Under the pieces are notes generated by a model. That model searched no databases and was not told the DNA's origin. It saw only the letters and a list, made by a program, of their open reading frames with translations. 64,000 bases of DNA, taken from contig JBEWZL010000302.1 of the NCBI GenBank assembly GCA_045837725.1, positions 372,001-436,000 of the forward strand, in the 5' to 3' direction. This document shows positions 59,000 through 64,000 of the stretch, piece after piece; position 1 is the stretch's first letter; each line of letters starts with the position of its first letter. The position numbers and the translations under genes are program-made. The stretch is from Vermamoeba vermiformis (lineage: Eukaryota > Tubulinea > Echinamoebida).

Positions 59000-61900
59000 A
59001 TGGAGCACCCTTATTTAACCAAGATCGACGAGAAGCCAACACCTCGACTTGCAATTCCCGTGCAAAATGGAAATAATGAGGACTCATATCGAGATGCACG
59101 AAGTATACGGGAGCTTAATTCACCGTCGCGACGCAATCTGCAGAATCCGCGACTGCTTCGCAAAAAATCTTTGCGGGCCTTGAAGAACGCACTTCAAAAT
59201 AAGTCAGATATTACTGGATTTAAAGAAATTAGCGGATCTATCGAATTTAAAACGCGAGTATCTGCAATGCTAAATCAGTCCAAAGAAGTACCTGCCTCGC
59301 ACTATCACGACAAATTAGACGATATTAGCAGTCACGATGAAGTATCTAGCGAAGGAAATACTACGCCTAGAAGCAATATATCGAAGCAGACTAACTTCAG
59401 TACGAGCAACAATACCAACGGATCCAGTCACCGTCACGAGCAACCAGACGAACTAGAAGAGCTCGATAAGGACTTTCTTGACCTCGTAGTTGCTAACAGC
59501 GAGGACGCCTATAAATTTGAATCAGATTCGGACGAAGAAACGTCATCGGACGAAGCAGAAGATGACGCAAATGGCGGGGTCGCGGAGTTGTTAAATTCAG
59601 CTCGGTCGGACAAAGAGTTCAAATTGCCCGAGACTTTGACCGCATTAGAGCAACAAGAAATATGCATTAAGGAGATGATATCAACGAGTGATAGGCTTAC
59701 ACTTGAAACGAAAGAAATTATGGTCGATGATTCATTATCGCTTGAACAGAAAATGCAGAAAATTAATTCTTTATTGGACGGTTTCGTAAGTAACAACAAT
59801 TTATTAATATATTTTTAGAATTCTTGATTGAATATTTGAAAAGAATAAAGAGGTTAGAAAAGTATCACGTGCCGCTCACAAAATCAAAGCTGAGCTGGGA
59901 AATCCACGTGATTGGAACGCCGAATATAGAAATATTATGGAGACTAGGCCAAAGACTGTCGATGAGAAGCTCAAGAAGTACAAATCTATCGCAAGGTTGA
60001 CGCAAGATTTCGAGTACACAGGTACGGACCACTTTTCAATGTCAGATCTGCATTAACCAGGTAATTACAATAGCGCAAATGTACGGCAAAATCATCATAT
60101 CCGAGGTCTTCTGGGACAATAAGTACAGGACGATTAAACCGTTGGCTGTGGGCGGTGCAGCGGGTGGTGAAAAGTTCGTGTACAACGGCATTTTGTTCAA
60201 GTTTGCGGTTGATTGGAAACAAATCTATCAAAGTGATCACGCGGCCATGAAAGCAGCTAGTCAAGAGATGTTGTCGCTAATGAGCATTCAAGACGCGGAC
60301 ATTGAAGGAATTTGTACGCCCCTCATGTGTTTGGTACGACTCAGAAGTTTTGTGCTATTGAAATTAACCTTGTAATTAGGTCGATTACCTTGGCTTTCGG
60401 CTCGTTGCTATCTCATTGTTGCCAGTTTCGAGCAGCACACTGATCTACGGCTCTGATGACGGTGGAAAGTACGTAGATTTTTAGTGCGAAGTTGGACTAA
60501 TCACGGTGCAGCGTTGTTCGAGCGATGAACAACGAATTCAATCAAAAAATGATGCAACTGGGCAAGAAATTGAACTTAGCAGAACACTATGCCGGCATGC
60601 GACGTCACTTTGCAAGCACAATATCAATGCCTGCTGACATTGAGGGCCACTTGGGCGAGGACGGTCGGTTCTACTTGTTAGACACTGCGCGCGTCATGCC
60701 TCCAACATTCCCCGACAAATCAGTGCGAGGCAGCTTCTTGTTCAGATTGTTCAGGCCGGAGTTTGTGAAGAGTTATTCGAAGTCCTTAAGTTCAGGTAAA
60801 TAATTTTTGACACTTTGACACGTGTCATTAACATTCGTTTAGACGCATGTAGTCCTGCTTTTGACAAACACGAGCCACGTAGATCAACACACATAGAGAA
60901 CATTAGAATAGCCACGGATTATCTCACAAACAGCGTCATTCCTAAAGCTGTCGTGTGGCTCGATAAACACGCCGAGAAAATGTCAATTAGTGAGATATTG
61001 GAGTACCTCCATGCTTCTGGAATCAATTTCAGGTAAGTATATTACGTTATTAACCTCAGTGATATTAACGCAGCTGCTAGATATTTGCCGTTGGTTCGAA
61101 AACACAGCCTTTCAGCACACCTCAAAATGGTCTTGTTGTTGGAGATGGTAGCACGTGGTATTAAGAACCGGCTATGGTATCTTCTACGTCAAGCCAAGCG
61201 CACATTATTGCAGTAAGTCGCTTCACATTTCCTTTTATGGTAATTTGCCTGACCTCCTTCAGATCCATGGCCGAGCAATCGTACAAAGAATTGATCGCCA
61301 ACACTTGCAATAAGATTTTAGGCGCGTTAGATCCGTTCAAGTCAGAGAAATTTTGGCAAGATTTGCACGGCGTGCTGAAAGAACAATTCGTTGGCTTTCC
61401 GTTCTTTGAAGAGCTCATTCATGATTTGCGTGACCCGAAGACTAAATATGCCTTTGCAATTCTTGAAGGAGTCTGTCCAACTGCCAAGTACGGTGAATTA
61501 AATGTGCCGATGGTCTCGCACAAATGTTTCACTTGTTCTGGCTCCGAAGTAAGTGATATGGATCTGGGTAATGGATCTAACTTCTAAATTAGGAAATTTG
61601 TTCCGTATGCATCACCACGTGTCATATTGCGCATGGCCACGAAGTGTCCAATCAGCCGAAGAGACTGACAGGCTTCATGTGCTCGTGCTCGCAACACGCG
61701 GACAAATGTTACTCGGTCAAACGGCTGTCACAAAATTCCGCGAATTCACACGAGGACGACAATTACTTGGAGATTGATAATCCAATCAGATATTTGATGA
61801 AGAAAATAGGCTTTGATAGACTTTTCAGACGTGTTCAGGTACGCTTTGAAACTTAACGTGTTGGATCTGGGACTTATTATTTTGTCGTAGGAACTCTCTG

Positions 61901-63287
61901 GCATTACTTTTTCTAAGAATTCGTTGGATGAAATAGCCAAGAACGGTGGCAACTATTGCTTTATATTGCCCGACATAGAATCGCTGTCTGCAAAGATCAA
62001 ACGATTGCCTGTAGTTTCCGTAGCTGAATCGAAGAACTTGAAGCTGCGAGCACAGCAATTAAGTAATCCCAAAGAACGCATGGGCTATTTAAAGCAGTCC
62101 ATTGGCATGATTGAAGAAGCTCTACGAATTTATCCTGGAAGGTAAAGGAAAACATTTCCATATTTGGATGCGACTAATCTACCGTTCAGTGAAACGCTAA
62201 TGAATTCGTACGTTGATATTTGTTTGGAGACGGCATTTATAGCAGAAGGAGAACTAGCGGACAAGTTATTTTTCAACGCGATCCGGATCTATCGTGTTTT
62301 GAGGAGCAAAGAAAAAGCAGTTGAATTGTTAGTGCGGATCAAAGAAGACAAAAAAGAAGTGTCGCCGAACATTATACAAAGCTTGTTCGACTTTATTTTC
62401 AACAGATCGATCAGTCCCGTCACAAGAGAAGACGTGCTGTTAGTTGGACTTCACGGATCTGGCCTGCAATCCTTAGCTCTCGATGGATTGTCACTAATAG
62501 ACGACAATATGCTCAAGTTGGTAGGCGTTGGATGTTCACAGATTATTTCTTTGAGCATCGGGTACTGCAACAAAGTGACAGGTAAAGTGTCAAAAAAGTG
62601 TCAAAATCTGTTTTCCGTTATTAATATTATCGTTAGATGAGGGCATCAAATACTTATTCTATCATTGTGGATCTAAGCTCCGAGAGTTGTACATTGACGG
62701 CAACAAGTTGACAGGTAAGTGTCAAAGTGTCACGTTGAATGTCACGTCTAATTTCCCTTTCAGATGCAAGTCTAATCGAGATTTCACAAAAATGTCCTAA
62801 TTTGGTCAATTTGAGCATCGTCACGTGCGAAGGATTCACCGACAAAGGATTCAAAGCCTTGTCTAACTTGAAGTTATTATCGCGACTGAACATGAGCTGG
62901 TGCTCGTACAATCCCAAAATAACCAGCACCAGTCTCAAATCGCTGCTATTGGTCAAAAATAACGTCGACCTCAATGGCGCCAAATCGCTGCTCAAAAATT
63001 GTCCAAATTTGCAGTCTTTAGATCTCAGTTTGTGCAGTCAACTAGGCAACGCAGCGGAATTACTCTCGAGCATTTTATCGCGAGAAAAACTGTCGTACAT
63101 TGGCTTGGAAAAAGTGACGTTCAATTTGACCGAAAAAATTCTCCGAGAGGCCAAAAGAGGAAGTGTCGTTAGCGGAGGTCGAAGAACGATTTTAAGCGAC
63201 AGTATTAGTAGTGATGATGCGTATGGCTTGCAAGAGCTTGGATTTACTATTCAAAAGCCTTATTTAAATAAACCTGGCGTGTCCTAG
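59000..63287 (+). CDS. CLU-domain plus UBR-box plus leucine-rich-repeat protein
   Basis: Thirteen exons ending 59785, 60021, 60333, 60468, 60795, 61032, 61212, 61548, 61838, 62141, 62581, 62714 and 63287 give 1231 aa in frame. Residues 1-260 are acidic and Ser-rich, with a coiled segment near the end. The CLU domain (about 290-560) shows GEKFVYNGILFKFAVDW, YLGFRLVAISLLP, TLIYGSDDGG, IEGHLGEDGRFYLLDTARVM and FLFRLFRPEFVK. A UBR box (about 722-775) carries CFTCSGSEEICSVC, TCHIAHGHE, GFMCSCS and DKCY. A TPR-like helical part (about 800-900) precedes AMN1-type LRRs (about 905-1180; LQSLALDGLSLIDDNMLKLV, CPNLVNLSIVTCEGFTDKGF). CLU proteins bind mRNAs for mitochondrial proteins; UBR boxes bind N-degrons. 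ATG 59000 is the first in-frame Met. Confidence 0.9.
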
Positions 63288-63397
63288 CTGTACAACCTAG
63301 ATCCGATTAATTTACTTAGATCTGTCTTCGGAAAACTCTAAGAAGTATTTTATTAACTAGTATTTATTATAATTTAATTAATAGTAATAGCGTGGTA

Positions 63398-64000
63398 TTA
63401 TATAGTAATTTTGTAGCCCACCATGTTGTTGTAGGGTTGCAGCCAAATAACAAACGAATCGTCGCTGAAACGGGTTATGCGACGCGCAGAAAATCCAACT
63501 TTTCTATCTTTAGTGAATGGTAATCCAAATGATTTGAAGCCTTCAGCTGGTGGAGCAGATCTGAAGTCGAGGATCTTAAAAAAAAAATTATTATAATATT
63601 TTTCAGTCAGATTCGCAAAAAAAAATTTTCTGACAGTAAACGTACTGCAATTCTTTGGTCGTGGACTGAGATGATAATATCGTTACTAAGCCAGAAGAAT
63701 TCAGCTCTGAGTGGCTTCTGGTTCAGCAGCGGATGCACTCGGCTCTGTTTTCTATTAATGCTCTTCTTCTTTTTCTTTTTCTTCTTTTCTGGATCAACGA
63801 CATATTCTTCCACTGGTTCTTCAAGAAATAATATATTTGTTTGTAAAACGGTGGTGTAGTCTTGATCTTTGCCTGATCGTGTACTGGATTTGTCTTTTAA
63901 AGTTATTTGAATGCTCTCTTCTAATGCTTCATATTCTATTATTCTACTTCCATCTGGCGATATTGAAATATCTTCACCGTGGACTTTGATTTGGCGCTGA
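63398..64000 (-). CDS. Unrecognised protein, C-terminal part (5' end outside window)
   Basis: Two exons are seen, complement(join(63398..63574,63646..>64000)). The visible 177 residues include beta-rich stretches (HGEDISISPDGSRIIEYEAL, AEFFWLSNDIIISVHDQRIA, ITRFSDDSFVIWLQPYNNMV) suggesting propeller-type repeats, with an acidic/Lys-rich insert (PEKKKKKKKKSINRKQ). The stop at 63398 is 111 bp from the CLU-gene stop (convergent). No family can be named from this piece. Confidence 0.65.

Noticed and set aside
1-64000. Search for transposons, LTR or virus-like elements, and CRISPR arrays
   Set aside because: No transposase, reverse transcriptase, integrase or capsid-like frame, no terminal repeats and no spaced direct-repeat array were recognised by eye.

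Overview
This window is nuclear DNA of an intron-dense eukaryote, most likely a free-living amoeboid protist. The evidence is about 30 tightly packed protein genes, mostly with 2 to 18 exons. Their introns are usually 40-70 nt, nearly all GT-AG, with the standard genetic code. Eukaryotic tRNAs carry A34 anticodons (AAC, AGG). The gene set includes Rab32-like GTPases, many F-box proteins, a TKL-type receptor kinase, sedolisin, DUF4139, CLU and ISG12-like proteins. An amoebozoan or related lineage fits best, but the species cannot be named from sequence alone. Exon structures below were worked out by hand from splice motifs and reading-frame continuity. Most joins give exact multiples of three, but single boundaries may be off by a base.

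Layout. 1-13.5 kb holds a secreted temptin/copper-monooxygenase protein (cut by the window edge), a 10-exon sedolisin, a DUF4140/DUF4139 protein, an unknown nuclear-type protein, an odd small GTPase, an ARM-repeat/methyltransferase fusion, an SRA-domain DNA-binding protein, and a small secreted protein sharing a 98-bp promoter with it. 13.7-23.5 kb holds a tandem pair of F-box/SNF2 ATPases, the second with a decayed helicase motif VI, then an F-box/WD-like protein with a tryptophan-repeat tail. 23.6-33.2 kb holds three related leucine-rich-repeat genes, a Rab32-like GTPase and a LURP-one-like protein. 33.3-43.6 kb holds a zinc-ribbon/GIY-YIG-like protein, an F-box/ankyrin protein, a 709-aa surface repeat protein, an ISG12-like secreted protein, a bacterial-type VanY/LAS peptidase, a four-helix membrane protein and a Cys-rich GPI-type protein. 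43.8-47.5 kb is a histidine-phosphatase gene whose 1.87-kb intron carries four tRNA genes. 48-64 kb holds two more Rab32-like GTPases, a 1592-aa Ig-repeat receptor kinase, a candidate XLF (NHEJ) factor, a 1231-aa CLU-UBR-LRR protein and the 3' end of a further gene.

Functional themes. Several genes fit a phagotroph: a secreted acid protease, a peptidoglycan peptidase and Rab32-type vesicle GTPases. Others concern adhesion or sensing (surface repeat protein, receptor kinase, GPI protein), ubiquitin-linked recognition (five clear or possible F-box genes plus a UBR box) and genome upkeep (SRA, SNF2, XLF). No complete mobile element, CRISPR array or virus-like element was recognised. The most unusual items are the CLU-UBR-LRR architecture, the tRNA-bearing intron, the lopsided SNF2 pair and the LRR family with a C-terminal F-box-like segment.
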